Assembly (NCBI RefSeq): GCF_003614185.1
Contig: NZ_KZ987724.1
Coordinates: forward strand, 2,147,360-2,211,359
Source of the DNA: Paenibacillus aceti
GTDB taxonomy: Bacteria > Bacillota > Bacilli > Paenibacillales > Paenibacillaceae
Length of the DNA: 64,000 nucleotides
Direction: 5' to 3'
Shown: positions 25,180 to 34,760 of the stretch, in pieces
Layout: each line of letters begins with the position of its first letter
Position numbering within the stretch: the stretch's first letter is position 1
Program-made: the position numbers and the translations under genes
The notes under the pieces: generated by a model
Seen by the model: the letters and a program-made list of their open reading frames with translations, nothing else
What the model was told of the DNA's origin: nothing
Databases searched by the model: none

Positions 25180-28100
25180 ATGGTTCATGAGAACGATAAA
25201 AGCTCCGGACGAGACCAAAGAAAAGGAATCTCACGGAGTAACAAGAGCGAGAAGAGCAAGAAGCCTTCCCGTAAGCGCAGTAAGTGGCGTTGGGTCTGGA
25301 CAGCGTTCAGCGTTCTAATACTGCTTATTATTGCTGGAGTTCTCTTTGCAGGGGGGGCCGTATTCGGCTATGTAACCTCTATCGTTAAAGATGACCCTGT
25401 ACGATCACGGGAAGACATTGAGCAGAAAATCGCATATAACGAAATTACCGGATTCGCCTATTTCCGCAATGGCGAACCGATCGGTCAGCTTCGTACGGAA
25501 GAGGATCGACGGCCGATCAGCACCGAGGAAATTCCCGCTACCGTTATCGATGCCCTGCTGGCTATCGAGGATAACCATTTCTATACCCATAAGGGAGTTG
25601 ACTACAAAGGCACGATGCGCGCCGTCAAAGAGAAATTGCTGAATGAGGACGTGCAGACCGGTGGCAGTACACTGACACAGCAGTTGGCACGCCGCGTCTT
25701 TCTGAATCTCGATCGTACCAGCGACCGTAAAATCAAGGAGATGCTGCTCGCACTCCGCCTGGAGCGCTTCCTGTCCAAATCGGAAATCCTGACCGCGTAT
25801 TTGAACAAGGTGCCGTTCGGCAACGGTTCTAACGGCTATCAAGTGTACGGTATTAAGGCGGCAGCCAAAGGTATCTTCAATATTTCTAATCTGAATGATC
25901 TGAATATCGCCCAAGCCGCATACTTGGTCGGTTTGCCACAGCTGCCATCCAGCTATTCTGCGTATAACGGCAAAGGCGAATTTAATCCGGATGCCTTCGA
26001 ACGGGCGATGAAGAGACAGCGCCTTGTTCTGCAGCGGATGCTGGAAGAGAACAAAATATCTAATGAGCAATATCAAGAAGCGCTCGACTTCGACATCAAA
26101 GGGACACTCGCTCCGCAGACCAAAAAAGCGTACGAGACCTTCCCATACCTCATGCTGGAAACGGAGCGCCAAGCGGCCATCGTCATCGCGATGATGAACA
26201 ATCCGGAGATGAGCAAAGAGGAAGTTTCCAAAAACACACAGATGATCGAGGAAGCACGTCAGGAGTTATTAACCGGAGGCTACCGGGTATACACCACGAT
26301 TGATAAGAAAGTATATAACTCCATGCATAAGGTGTCGGATAATGCCGATAACTTCTCCCCTTTCAGCAAGACCAAAGGGCTTGAGCAGGTTGCCGGAATT
26401 ATGCTCGACAATCGCAGCGGTGCGATTCTCGGCATGATTGAAGGCCGGGATTTCTACACCGAACAGATGAACTATGCGACGCAGATGGTCCGTCAGCCGG
26501 GTTCAACCATGAAACCGATCGCCGCCTATCTGCCAGCGATGGAAGCCGGACTAATCCAGCCGGCCAGCATTATCGATGATTCGCCGATGATACTGCGCGA
26601 CTATCAGAAGGGATATCATATTCCAGTGAATGCTAGCGGAGGCTATAAAGGTCTGGTAACAGCCCGCACAGCTCTGAATGAATCACGCAATATCCCTGCA
26701 TTAAGGGTGTTTAACGAGGTTGTAGGGATCGAGAAGGCTTGGGAGTTCTCAAGAAAGCTCGGGATCACCACTTTAGATGAAAAAGACAACGGAGCGACGA
26801 CAGGCGTGCTTGGCGGGCTTACAAGAGGGGTTACCGTCGAGGAGCTATCCAACGCTTATGCGGCGATCGCCAACGGTGGCGAGTTCACCGACTCCTATAT
26901 GATCGAGAAGATCGCCGACTCCAAAGGGAAGATCGTATACAAGCATAAAGTAGAGCCGCAGCGCGTCTTCTCCGAGCAGACCGCCTATCTGATGACGGAT
27001 ATGCTGCGTACCGTTATTACCGATGGTACAGGTAAATCGATCAGATCCTCGTTCAAGAATTATGGCAAAATTCCAGTTGTCGGCAAAACCGGGTCTACGC
27101 AAAATTATGCCGATGTCTGGTTCATGGGATACACTCCGGACGTTACGCTCGGAATATGGATCGGCTACAAAGAGCCGGCGAATACTCTGTCTACAGCCGG
27201 CAAATCCCGGGCACGTTCGATTTGGGCGCAGGTCATGAATGAGGTGACAGAGAACGAGAAGGAACTGTTCGTTACGCCTAAATTCACCAAACCCGAGGGT
27301 ATCGTATCCAAGACGGTCTCCGGCTATAGCGGCAAGCTACCGACGGAGTTAACCAGGGCTGCAGGCAAGCTGGTCACCGACATCTTCAATGCGAAGTATG
27401 TGCCGACCGAGCCCGATGATGTATTAGTACGGATGAAATATATCACCTATGAAGGCATCAATTATATACCACAGGAGGCCACCCCTTCCGATATGGTTCG
27501 GGAGAAGGTTGTGGTAAAGCGAGCCAAACCGATCAAGGAATTGATCGAAGAGCTGCAGCATGCTTTCTCTGTTATGAAGGGCAAACGTAGATCCTTAGAC
27601 TACTATATCCCTAGAGATGCTGGAGAAGACGCACCGAGCAAGATCGATCCGCGAGTCGATGACGGTGCTGCGCCAGCAGCCCCTGCGAACGTCAAGCTGG
27701 CCGTTGAGAATGGCGTATCCATGATTAGCTTCAGCAAGAATAGCGAGCAGGATGTCGTAGGGTATCGCTTATACCGTTCCACAGACGCCATTACTTACCA
27801 ATACACCGGTAAGGCTGCGCTGGCTGGCGAAGCTACCCAGATCTCCGATCCTGGCGGATCGGCACTCGCTTATTATGTAACGGCAGTCGATGTGGCCGGT
27901 AAGGAATCCGAGCCGAGCGCTATCGTGAGCAGCGCCTGGATCCCCGATCAGACCCTTCCGGGAGAGGAGCAGCCAGGAGATTCGGAGGATGCATCCGGTG
28001 AGCAAGCCCTGCCAACCGCCCCCGTTCAGGTTAATATCCAGGGGGAAAAGGGACAGTATACCGTGAGTTGGGCAGCCAATGCAGCTGTTGATCATGTAAC

Positions 28101-28275
28101 AAGCTATGGAATCTTCTATTCCGATGCTGCGGACGGAAGCTACTCGAATATAGGCTCCACGCCGGGAACCCAGTTCAGCTTCCAGAGCGAAGCGAACAGC
28201 GGCTGGATCAAGATTATCGCCTATAATAGTGCAGGGGAATCCATCCCATCGTCACCAGCGAAATTCGGCAGCTAA
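25180..28275 (+). CDS. Class A penicillin-binding protein (PBP1A)
   Basis: A 1031-aa bifunctional peptidoglycan synthase. A very basic cytoplasmic N-terminus precedes one membrane anchor (about residues 45-68). The GT51 glycosyltransferase domain (about 90-270) shows IEDNHFYTHKGVD and TGGSTLTQQLARR. The transpeptidase domain (about 400-690) has STMK as the SxxK motif, SRN as SxN and GKTGSTQ as KTG. The C-terminus adds two fibronectin type III-like modules (about 830-920 and 945-1031), joined by an acidic Pro/Gly linker. These extensions make it longer than Bacillus PBP1. It is monocistronic with a strong terminator. Confidence 0.95.
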   Translation: MVHENDKSSGRDQRKGISRSNKSEKSKKPSRKRSKWRWVWTAFSVLILLIIAGVLFAGGAVFGYVTSIVKDDPVRSREDIEQKIAYNEITGFAYFRNGEPIGQLRTEEDRRPISTEEIPATVIDALLAIEDNHFYTHKGVDYKGTMRAVKEKLLNEDVQTGGSTLTQQLARRVFLNLDRTSDRKIKEMLLALRLERFLSKSEILTAYLNKVPFGNGSNGYQVYGIKAAAKGIFNISNLNDLNIAQAAYLVGLPQLPSSYSAYNGKGEFNPDAFERAMKRQRLVLQRMLEENKISNEQYQEALDFDIKGTLAPQTKKAYETFPYLMLETERQAAIVIAMMNNPEMSKEEVSKNTQMIEEARQELLTGGYRVYTTIDKKVYNSMHKVSDNADNFSPFSKTKGLEQVAGIMLDNRSGAILGMIEGRDFYTEQMNYATQMVRQPGSTMKPIAAYLPAMEAGLIQPASIIDDSPMILRDYQKGYHIPVNASGGYKGLVTARTALNESRNIPALRVFNEVVGIEKAWEFSRKLGITTLDEKDNGATTGVLGGLTRGVTVEELSNAYAAIANGGEFTDSYMIEKIADSKGKIVYKHKVEPQRVFSEQTAYLMTDMLRTVITDGTGKSIRSSFKNYGKIPVVGKTGSTQNYADVWFMGYTPDVTLGIWIGYKEPANTLSTAGKSRARSIWAQVMNEVTENEKELFVTPKFTKPEGIVSKTVSGYSGKLPTELTRAAGKLVTDIFNAKYVPTEPDDVLVRMKYITYEGINYIPQEATPSDMVREKVVVKRAKPIKELIEELQHAFSVMKGKRRSLDYYIPRDAGEDAPSKIDPRVDDGAAPAAPANVKLAVENGVSMISFSKNSEQDVVGYRLYRSTDAITYQYTGKAALAGEATQISDPGGSALAYYVTAVDVAGKESEPSAIVSSAWIPDQTLPGEEQPGDSEDASGEQALPTAPVQVNIQGEKGQYTVSWAANAAVDHVTSYGIFYSDAADGSYSNIGSTPGTQFSFQSEANSGWIKIIAYNSAGESIPSSPAKFGS

Positions 28276-28288
28276 AGTCGATATCAAC

Positions 28289-28337
28289 AGAGGGTTCCAG
28301 GAGGACATGTCTCATGTCTTCCTGGAACCCTCTTTAT
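28289..28337. terminator. Bidirectional terminator
   Basis: AGAGGGTTCCAGGA and TCCTGGAACCCTCT form a long stem with inner pairing GACATG/CATGTC, between the convergent PBP and acsA genes. Confidence 0.92.
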
Positions 28338-28347
28338 TTAGCAATGA

Positions 28348-30072
28348 TTAATCTTCGATTGTAGACAGATCTCCCGTCGGGAGGTTGAGCTCCCACGCCT
28401 TCAGTACACGGCGCATTATCTTACCAGAGCGGGTCTTAGGCAGTTTATCCTTGAATTCAATCTCACGTGGAGCGGCATGAGCCGATAAGCCTTCCTTCAC
28501 GAAGCGGGAAATTTCAGCCTTGAGCTCATCGGTAGCCACATAGCCCTCGCGCAAAGAGATGAACGCCTTGATGATCTCACCACGGATTGGATCTGGCTTC
28601 CCGATAACCCCTGCTTCAGCAACCGCAGGATGCTCTACAAGCTTGCTCTCCACCTCAAACGGTCCGATACGCTCGCCCGAAGAGTTAATGACATCATCGA
28701 TCCTTCCCTGGAACCAGAAATAACCGTCCTCATCCATATAGGCCGTATCTCCAGAGATATACCAGCCTGGAATACGGAAGTATTCTTCATATTTCGGTGC
28801 ATTATTCCAGATCAGCCTCATCATCGACGGCCACGGCGTACGGATGGCCAGATTGCCCATGCGGTTAGGTGGCAACTCCTTCCCATTATCATCGATAATC
28901 GCCGCTTCGATCCCGGGCACTGGCTTACCCATAGATCCCGGCTTGATCGGCATCGACGGATAATTGCAGATCAATTGCCCGCCTGTCTCCGTCATCCACC
29001 ATGTATCATGGATTCGATGACCGTATACTCGGTGTCCCCAGCGGACGACCTCCGGGTTAAGCGGCTCTCCTACGGAGAGTACATGCCTTAGCGAAGAGAG
29101 ATCATACTGCTTGACGATATCCTCTCCGGCACCCATCAGCATGCGGAAAGCGGTCGGAGCGCTATACCATACCGTTACCTGATTGCGGGCGATCGTCTCA
29201 TACCAGTCACCAGGACCGAATCTGCCCCCGCGCACTACATTGGTCACTCCATGCAGCCATGGAGCAAAGATGCCGTAGGAGGTCCCCGTTACCCAGCCTG
29301 GATCGGCCGTGCACCAGTACACATCTTCCTCATGAAGATCGAGGACGACTCTGCCCGTATGATAATGCTGGATCATCGCATTATGAACATGGTATACGCC
29401 CTTCGGTCTGCCTGTGGAGCCCGAGGTATAATGCAGGATCATTCCATCTTCACGATTCAGCCATTCGATCTCCGCCTGCGACGATGCCTGCTTCATTTCC
29501 GCGTGATAGTCCAGCGTGTTCTCATCTGTCTCGACATTCTCGCCGACGACGAATACCGTCTTAAGCAGAGGGAGTTCATCCCGCTTCACCCGCGGCAGCA
29601 GAGCCGGAGTAGTGACGATCGCGGTTGCCCCGCTATCCTCCAGCCGATCTTTAACCGCCGTCTCCATGAAGGCCTCAAACAGCGGGCCTACCACCGCACC
29701 GACCTTCAATATCCCAAGCAGAGTGATATACAGCTCTGGACTGCGCGGCATGAAGACGAATACGCGGTCTCCCTTGGAAATTCCACGACTACGCAGCACA
29801 TTAGCGAACCGATTGGTCATTTCCTTCAGGTCTTTAAAGGTATAGGATTCATTGCGGTTTGCATCGCTGAACAGCAGAGCGGCCCGATCCCCTTTCCCCG
29901 CGTCGACATGGCGGTCTATCGCCTCATAAGCCATATTCACCTTGCCTGTCTCATACCATGAAAATTGCTTCTCTACCTCTTCCCAATTAAAATTCGCATA
30001 CGCTTCTTCATAGTTGCCTAGATGGGATGTGGCGGCTTCCACCCAAATAATTTCCCCTTGCAGTTGACTCAT
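28348..30072 (-). CDS. acsA: Acetyl-CoA synthetase
   Basis: A 574-aa AMP-forming acetyl-CoA synthetase that activates acetate to acetyl-CoA, the length of the Bacillus enzyme. The AMP-binding P-loop-like YTSGSTGRPKGV is near residue 215, the core motif HDTWWMTETGG near 355, and the C-terminal domain has FQGRIDDVINSSGERIGPFEVE. The end carries PKTRSGKIMRR, whose lysine is the acetylation target in this family. It is divergent from acuA-acuC, whose products add and remove that acetyl group. A cre-like site lies between. GGAGGATGGAACA precedes the ATG. Confidence 0.95.
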   Translation of the reverse strand: MSQLQGEIIWVEAATSHLGNYEEAYANFNWEEVEKQFSWYETGKVNMAYEAIDRHVDAGKGDRAALLFSDANRNESYTFKDLKEMTNRFANVLRSRGISKGDRVFVFMPRSPELYITLLGILKVGAVVGPLFEAFMETAVKDRLEDSGATAIVTTPALLPRVKRDELPLLKTVFVVGENVETDENTLDYHAEMKQASSQAEIEWLNREDGMILHYTSGSTGRPKGVYHVHNAMIQHYHTGRVVLDLHEEDVYWCTADPGWVTGTSYGIFAPWLHGVTNVVRGGRFGPGDWYETIARNQVTVWYSAPTAFRMLMGAGEDIVKQYDLSSLRHVLSVGEPLNPEVVRWGHRVYGHRIHDTWWMTETGGQLICNYPSMPIKPGSMGKPVPGIEAAIIDDNGKELPPNRMGNLAIRTPWPSMMRLIWNNAPKYEEYFRIPGWYISGDTAYMDEDGYFWFQGRIDDVINSSGERIGPFEVESKLVEHPAVAEAGVIGKPDPIRGEIIKAFISLREGYVATDELKAEISRFVKEGLSAHAAPREIEFKDKLPKTRSGKIMRRVLKAWELNLPTGDLSTIED

Positions 30073-30130
30073 TGTTCCATCCTCCTTGAATCAGTAAGAT
30101 TGAAATAAATGAAAATAAAAGATGAAGATA

Positions 30131-30144
30131 TGAAAACGGATACA
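30131..30144. promoter_or_regulatory. cre site (CcpA operator) between acsA and acuA
   Basis: TGAAAACGGATACA matches TGWAANCGNTNWCA at 13 of 14 positions. It lies 59 bp upstream of the acsA start, in the divergent acsA/acuA region, where CcpA repression is known in Bacillus. The ccpA gene is at 33159-34163. Confidence 0.75.
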
Positions 30145-30377
30145 AAAAAAGTGAATAGAGAAGTTATTGTGGTTCGTCAATTAGATAGGCTAGTATCCGT
30201 CCTATGAAGAAATTGATTTGGGGAGAGAAGTTGTAATTAATATCACATTGTCAATGTATAATTGTGATCTTTTTGTGTCGGATATCATTATAGCACACGT
30301 TATTATAGAACGGCTATACTTTTCAAATTTTCATTTTTCTGTTATAAGTGAGAGGAAAGAGCTAAGGAGGCGGTTTC

Positions 30378-31010
30378 ATGGAACACCGTAAAACTTATAT
30401 CCGCCATACTATACCCTACCAGAAGTATGAGATCGTCATTGAAGGTCCGGTCTCCCCTTCTCATCTGCAGACCCTGCAGATGCATCCCGAGCTGGACGCC
30501 TTCCGCAGGCCGAAGGATCAGCATGAGGCCCTGATCGAAATCGCCGGACTTCCGGAAGGGCGAATTATTCTGGCCAGAGAGAATGATGTGATTATCGGCT
30601 ACGTCACCTTCCATTATCCCGATGAGTTGGAACGTTGGTCACAGGGGCATATGCCGGACTTGATCGAGCTCGGTGCAGTCGAAGTTGCCAATGCCTATCG
30701 TTCGATGAAACTGGGCTCCCGGATGATCAGCACCGCTTTTGAAGACAGTCAGATGGAGAAATATATCGTATTCACTACTGAATATTATTGGCACTGGGAT
30801 CTGAAGAGCAGCGGCCTCAGTGTCTGGGATTATCGTAAGATGATGGAGAAATTAATGAAAACCGTAGATATGGTCTGGTATGCAACCGATGACCCGGAAA
30901 TTTGCTCGCACCCGGCCAATTGCTTGATGGTACGGATCGGCAAAGAGGTTCCAATCGAATCGGAGGAGCAATTTGATCGTATCCGTTTCCAGCAGCGCTT
31001 TATGTATTAG
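30378..31010 (+). CDS. acuA: Protein acetyltransferase AcuA
   Basis: A 210-aa GNAT-fold protein acetyltransferase, the same length as Bacillus AcuA, which inactivates acetyl-CoA synthetase by acetylating its active-site lysine. The conserved GNAT core is in LIELGAVEVANAYRSMKLGSRMISTAFE (about residues 94-121), which contains the acetyl-CoA-binding loop. The N-terminus HRKTYIRHTIPY and the middle IVFTTEYYWHWDLKSSGLSVWDYRKMMEKL are typical of AcuA. AAGGAGGCGG precedes the ATG. It forms an operon with acuC, 56 bp downstream; acuB, present between them in Bacillus, is missing. Confidence 0.94.
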   Translation: MEHRKTYIRHTIPYQKYEIVIEGPVSPSHLQTLQMHPELDAFRRPKDQHEALIEIAGLPEGRIILARENDVIIGYVTFHYPDELERWSQGHMPDLIELGAVEVANAYRSMKLGSRMISTAFEDSQMEKYIVFTTEYYWHWDLKSSGLSVWDYRKMMEKLMKTVDMVWYATDDPEICSHPANCLMVRIGKEVPIESEEQFDRIRFQQRFMY

Positions 31011-31066
31011 AATTGCAGTTTTCGAGTTCGGTTACTTTTCGAACTAAAAGGAAGGAAAGTGAGGCT

Positions 31067-32251
31067 ATGTCTGGGGACGCTTTATTCGTGCATCATGATG
31101 AGCTGCTCAATTATTGTTTTCATAACAATCATCCCTTTCATCCGATCCGTCTGCAACTTACCTTGGATCTTCTGAAAGAGATTCAGGCACTTGCGCCTGA
31201 ACAAATACAGTCATCGCGAGCGGCAGTGTTGGGCGAGCTGGAATGGATTCACCAGCCGGGCTATGTAGAGGCTGTTCAGCAATTAAGCAAGAATCCCCCG
31301 GCCTCCAGCTGGATTGAGCGCGCAGAGCAGTACGGGCTTGTTGGTGAAGACACGCCATTCTTCAGCGGTATGCATGAAGCGGCTAGCTATGTTGTAGGCG
31401 GCTCGATCACCGCCGTTGAAGCCGTCCTGTCCGGACGGACAATGCATGCCTTGCATCTGGGCGGAGGGCTGCATCATGCCCTGTCCGGCAAAGCTGCCGG
31501 ATTCTGCGTATATAATGATGCCGCAGTAGCCATAGAATACGCCAGACGACAATACGGCGCACGAGTGCTCTATATTGATACAGATGTCCATCACGGAGAT
31601 GGAGTACAATGGAGCTTCTACTCAGAGCCTGAGGTTTGCACTTATTCCATCCATGAAACTGGCAAATACTTATTTCCCGGAACCGGATTTATCCATGAAC
31701 GCGGAGAACATCACGGCTATGGGGCCTGCTTGAATATCCCGCTGCAGCCCTATACAGAGGATGATTCCTGGATGGAATGCTTCGAAGCGTCGGTCCGCAG
31801 GCTCATCGCTTACTATAAGCCGGATATGATCTTCAGCCTGCACGGCTGTGATGCGCATGCGCTTGATCCGCTATCCCATATGCAGTGCAGTATGAGAATC
31901 TATAATGAAATGCCTGCGCTGCTGCATCAGCTAGCACATATGTATTGCGAGGGGAGATGGGTCGCTGTAGGAGGCGGAGGCTATGACCTATGGCGGGTCG
32001 TTCCGCGGGCCTGGAGTCTGCTCTGGCTTGAAATGAGCGAACATCCGCTGAAGCAGCAGCTACATGCTGATCCGGGCCTACGTCTGCCAGAAGCGTGGCG
32101 TGAACGCTGGCAGGACCAGGCGGAAGTGAAGCTGCCTGTAACCTGGCTCGATGATCTGTCCCATTGGGAGGGAATCCCGAGGCGGCCTGAGATTACAGCA
32201 AAAAACCGCGATAGCCTCGCGGTTGCCATGCAGGATTACCCTGAAATCTGA
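31067..32251 (+). CDS. acuC: Deacetylase AcuC
   Basis: A 394-aa zinc-dependent deacetylase of the class I histone-deacetylase fold that restores activity of acetylated AcsA. Catalytic motifs are GGGLHHALSGKAAGFCVYNDAA (tandem histidines) and YIDTDVHHGDGVQ (metal ligands), then SIHETGKYLFPGTG and later VGGGGYDLWRVVPRAW. The ATG at 31067 has GAAAGTGAGG upstream; the upstream TTG extension lacks a ribosome site. The extreme 3' end of the gene also encodes the terminator of the convergent nucleosidase gene. Confidence 0.93.
   Translation: MSGDALFVHHDELLNYCFHNNHPFHPIRLQLTLDLLKEIQALAPEQIQSSRAAVLGELEWIHQPGYVEAVQQLSKNPPASSWIERAEQYGLVGEDTPFFSGMHEAASYVVGGSITAVEAVLSGRTMHALHLGGGLHHALSGKAAGFCVYNDAAVAIEYARRQYGARVLYIDTDVHHGDGVQWSFYSEPEVCTYSIHETGKYLFPGTGFIHERGEHHGYGACLNIPLQPYTEDDSWMECFEASVRRLIAYYKPDMIFSLHGCDAHALDPLSHMQCSMRIYNEMPALLHQLAHMYCEGRWVAVGGGGYDLWRVVPRAWSLLWLEMSEHPLKQQLHADPGLRLPEAWRERWQDQAEVKLPVTWLDDLSHWEGIPRRPEITAKNRDSLAVAMQDYPEI
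32197..32224 (-). terminator. Terminator of mtnN embedded in acuC
   Basis: AACCGCGA (32204-32211) pairs with TCGCGGTT (32217-32224). On the minus strand the stem is followed by a run of Ts (A run 32200-32205). It lies within the last coding codons of acuC, 64 bp past the mtnN stop. Confidence 0.75.
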
Positions 32252-32287
32252 TATTGAATATTGGTATAGGGTGTGGTCTAGGATCGG

Positions 32288-32989
32288 TCAGACGAGTCTT
32301 TGCAGCATATCATCGATGATCTCGAAGGAACGTCTGGCCGCCTTTACCGTAAATTCAGCAAAATTCACATCGGCTGTACCGTCCGCTTTATCCGACATCG
32401 AGCGCAGCACGACATAAGGAATTTGGTTCATATAGCAGACTTGGGCGACAGCCGAACCTTCCATTTCAACGCAGGCCCCTTCCATCTTCCTATACAGCTG
32501 GCTGACAAGCTTATAATCTGCGATAAACTGATCTCCGGACAGCACTCTGCCGACGATATAGCGATTGTCTGTACATAGCTTGTCACAAGCCTCTTGAGCC
32601 AGTTGAATCAACTCCTTGGCCGCGGGGAAATCAGACACCTCCTGATAAGGAATGACCCCACGCTCGAACCCGAGCGGCGATGCATCCATATCATGCTGCT
32701 GGCAGGATGATGAAATGACGATATCCCCGATATCAAGCGTGGGATTGACCGCCCCGGCTACGCCGGTGAACCAGATCATATCTACCTGAAAAGAGTCGAT
32801 CAGCACCTGGGTTGTCATTGCCGCGTTCACTTTGCCGACTCCCGATTTGCATACAACGACATCTCTGCCATGAATCTGGCCTTGTACGAATGAGATGCCT
32901 GCCCGCTTCAATTCCTCTTTGCTATCCATTCCTTGCAGCAGCAGAGCGATCTCTTCATCCATCGCCCCGATCAGTCCAATTTTGCCCAT
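32288..32989 (-). CDS. mtnN: MTA/SAH nucleosidase
   Basis: A 233-aa 5'-methylthioadenosine/S-adenosylhomocysteine nucleosidase, which cleaves adenine from MTA, SAH and 5'-deoxyadenosine in methionine salvage and the activated-methyl cycle. It opens with IGLIGAMDEEIALLLQ, whose Glu is the catalytic acid. It continues with FTGVAGAVNPTLDIGDIVISS and the purine-binding VEMEGSAVAQVCY, and ends with SDKADGTADVNFAEF, whose Asp protonates the base. Length is standard. GGAGGGG precedes the ATG. It lies between ccpA and acuC and is convergent to acuC. Confidence 0.94.
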   Translation of the reverse strand: MGKIGLIGAMDEEIALLLQGMDSKEELKRAGISFVQGQIHGRDVVVCKSGVGKVNAAMTTQVLIDSFQVDMIWFTGVAGAVNPTLDIGDIVISSSCQQHDMDASPLGFERGVIPYQEVSDFPAAKELIQLAQEACDKLCTDNRYIVGRVLSGDQFIADYKLVSQLYRKMEGACVEMEGSAVAQVCYMNQIPYVVLRSMSDKADGTADVNFAEFTVKAARRSFEIIDDMLQRLV

Positions 32990-33055
32990 ACAATCCAGCC
33001 CCTCCGATCCACTTATTGCGGTGCAGTATTCTACCTAGCACCCCTTAATAACCCT

Positions 33056-33086
33056 AAAAAAGCCCCTTCCAGAGAAGGAGCTTTTT
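33056..33086 (-). terminator. Terminator of ccpA
   Basis: AAGCTCCTTC-tctg-GAAGGGGCTT on the minus strand followed by a T run, 73 bp after the ccpA stop. Confidence 0.85.
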
Positions 33087-33158
33087 CCCGTTTAACCTTT
33101 TTCATATATTTGTGTATTATTTTTTATCTGATTGTCAGCAGGTCTAAATGATCATGCT

Positions 33159-34163
33159 CTAAACATGACTGACTGAGAGACGCAGAATCGTCTCATGCGG
33201 CAAAATCACATGAGGATTCTCAACGGCTTCCTTCTTCATCAGCTTCGTCAACAGACGCATAGCTACCGCACCAAGGTCGTACATCGGTTGAGCGACAGTC
33301 GTCAATTGCGGACGTACCATCGAAGCCATACGAATATTATCTACACTAATAATTGAGAAGTCGTCAGGAACCTTAAGTCCTTCGTCCTGAATGCTATGGA
33401 TTGCGCCAATCGCCATTTCATCCGTAGCTGAGAAGATCGCCGTCGGCCGCTTCTTAAGACCGAGGAAATATTTCATAGCTTCAACACCGGATTCATAGCG
33501 GTAGTTGCCAATCCGCACCAGATCCTCTTGATATTCGATTCCAGCCGTCTCAAGAGCACGCTTATAGCCTTGGAAACGTGCATATCCATTCGCCGGATCC
33601 TGCAAAGTACCGCTGATCATAGCGATATTGCGATGTCCATGACGAATCAGCGTACTTACCGCATCAAAGGCAGCCGCTTCGTGGTCGATATCCACGGAAG
33701 GGAACATCCCCTTCTCATCGCTGGTCGCACAAAGTACGATCGGCACCGATGAACTCTGGAATGCCTGCACATGCTCATCTGTTACTACTCCGCCCATGAA
33801 AAGGAGCCCGTCCACCTGCTTCTCAAGCAAGGTGTTCACAACGCGAATCTCCTTCTCCTTCTTCTTGTCCGCATTACATAAGATAATGTTATAGTGGTAC
33901 ATGTTGGCGATGTCTTCTATACCCCGCGCAATCTCCGCAAAGATTGAATTCGAGATGTCTGGGATGACCACTCCGACCGTGGTCGTCTTCTTGCTGGCAA
34001 GACCTCTTGCCACCGCATTTGGACGATATCCCAAACGTTCAATCGCTTCGTATACTTTCTTCCTGGTCTGCGGCTTGACATTCGGATTATTGTTAACAAC
34101 CCGAGAAACCGTCGCCATCGAAACGCCCGCTTCACGTGCCACATCGTAAATGGTAACCGTCAC
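33159..34163 (-). CDS. ccpA: Catabolite control protein A
   Basis: A 334-aa LacI/GalR-family global regulator of carbon catabolite control. The helix-turn-helix [21 protein letters not shown] and hinge helix ([14 protein letters not shown]) occupy residues 3-60; the periplasmic-binding-protein-like core follows. In Firmicutes CcpA binds cre sites when complexed with HPr phosphorylated at Ser46. The sequence matches the CcpA core ([29 protein letters not shown]). Start is GTG after GGAGAG. A target cre is present 3 kb away at acsA. An HPr-like partner is encoded at 19025-19276. Confidence 0.93.
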   Translation of the reverse strand: MTVTIYDVAREAGVSMATVSRVVNNNPNVKPQTRKKVYEAIERLGYRPNAVARGLASKKTTTVGVVIPDISNSIFAEIARGIEDIANMYHYNIILCNADKKKEKEIRVVNTLLEKQVDGLLFMGGVVTDEHVQAFQSSSVPIVLCATSDEKGMFPSVDIDHEAAAFDAVSTLIRHGHRNIAMISGTLQDPANGYARFQGYKRALETAGIEYQEDLVRIGNYRYESGVEAMKYFLGLKKRPTAIFSATDEMAIGAIHSIQDEGLKVPDDFSIISVDNIRMASMVRPQLTTVAQPMYDLGAVAMRLLTKLMKKEAVENPHVILPHETILRLSVSHV

Positions 34164-34275
34164 ATTCTTCTCTCCATTGCCAATAGATTTTCACTCGTTC
34201 ATCCGGTAAGGTCCAGTACCCCAATTAGTTTAATGATACGACAAAATATTACTTTGTGCAATGACAACGCTTCAC

Positions 34276-34617
34276 TTACCCCAGAATTCCTTGTAGAGCT
34301 TCTGAAGTAATCTGTGAATGGGAGGTGTTCCATACGGCTTGCCCATTCTTGACGAGTATTGCCTGTGGGGATGCATGCTTCACGCCAAGCGAATCGGCAG
34401 CAGCATTAGATACCTCCCGATCTTCAATCACATAAATCAAACCATATATCACTCCCGGATTGGGAGCCCCATTCAAATATGCTGTAAGCTCTCGATGCGC
34501 CCCGGCGCTGATCGGGCAACGAGTGCTGTGTTTGAATAACAAAAGCGGCTGACTAGTGGATTGCTGCAAAGCGCTATGAAGGTCTTCTATGGATGTTATT
34601 CTTAGCAAATTATACAT
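34276..34617 (-). CDS. ytxJ: Bacilliredoxin-like YtxJ (BrxC)
   Basis: A 113-aa thioredoxin-fold protein of the YtxJ/BrxC family, which removes bacillithiol mixed disulfides from proteins after oxidative stress. The active site is STRCPIS near residue 32, with a single cysteine (TCPI-type), and the later QAILVKNGQAVWNTSHSQIT is typical. Length and order match. Starts at ATG 34617 after AAGGGATGG. Located just upstream of ccpA's start region and probably separately transcribed. Confidence 0.87.
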   Translation of the reverse strand: MYNLLRITSIEDLHSALQQSTSQPLLLFKHSTRCPISAGAHRELTAYLNGAPNPGVIYGLIYVIEDREVSNAAADSLGVKHASPQAILVKNGQAVWNTSHSQITSEALQGILG

Positions 34618-34760
34618 GACATATCCATCCCTTCTTCATTTAGAGGTAATTCGAACACGCACTTTAAGTATCTGTACCTGTTGTACCTTGCCATATGTTA
34701 TATTAACAAAATGCGCCCCAAAAAAACAACTTTATTCGTCATTATCTTTAAATTCTTTTA

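Noticed and set aside
29251-29961. Plus-strand ORF of 236 codons
   Set aside because: Antisense to acsA, a shadow of its codon bias; no ribosome site and no family resemblance.
34640-34670. Another copy of the inverted-repeat element
   Set aside because: Only TAGAGGTAATTC resembles the lead sequence; too short to call.
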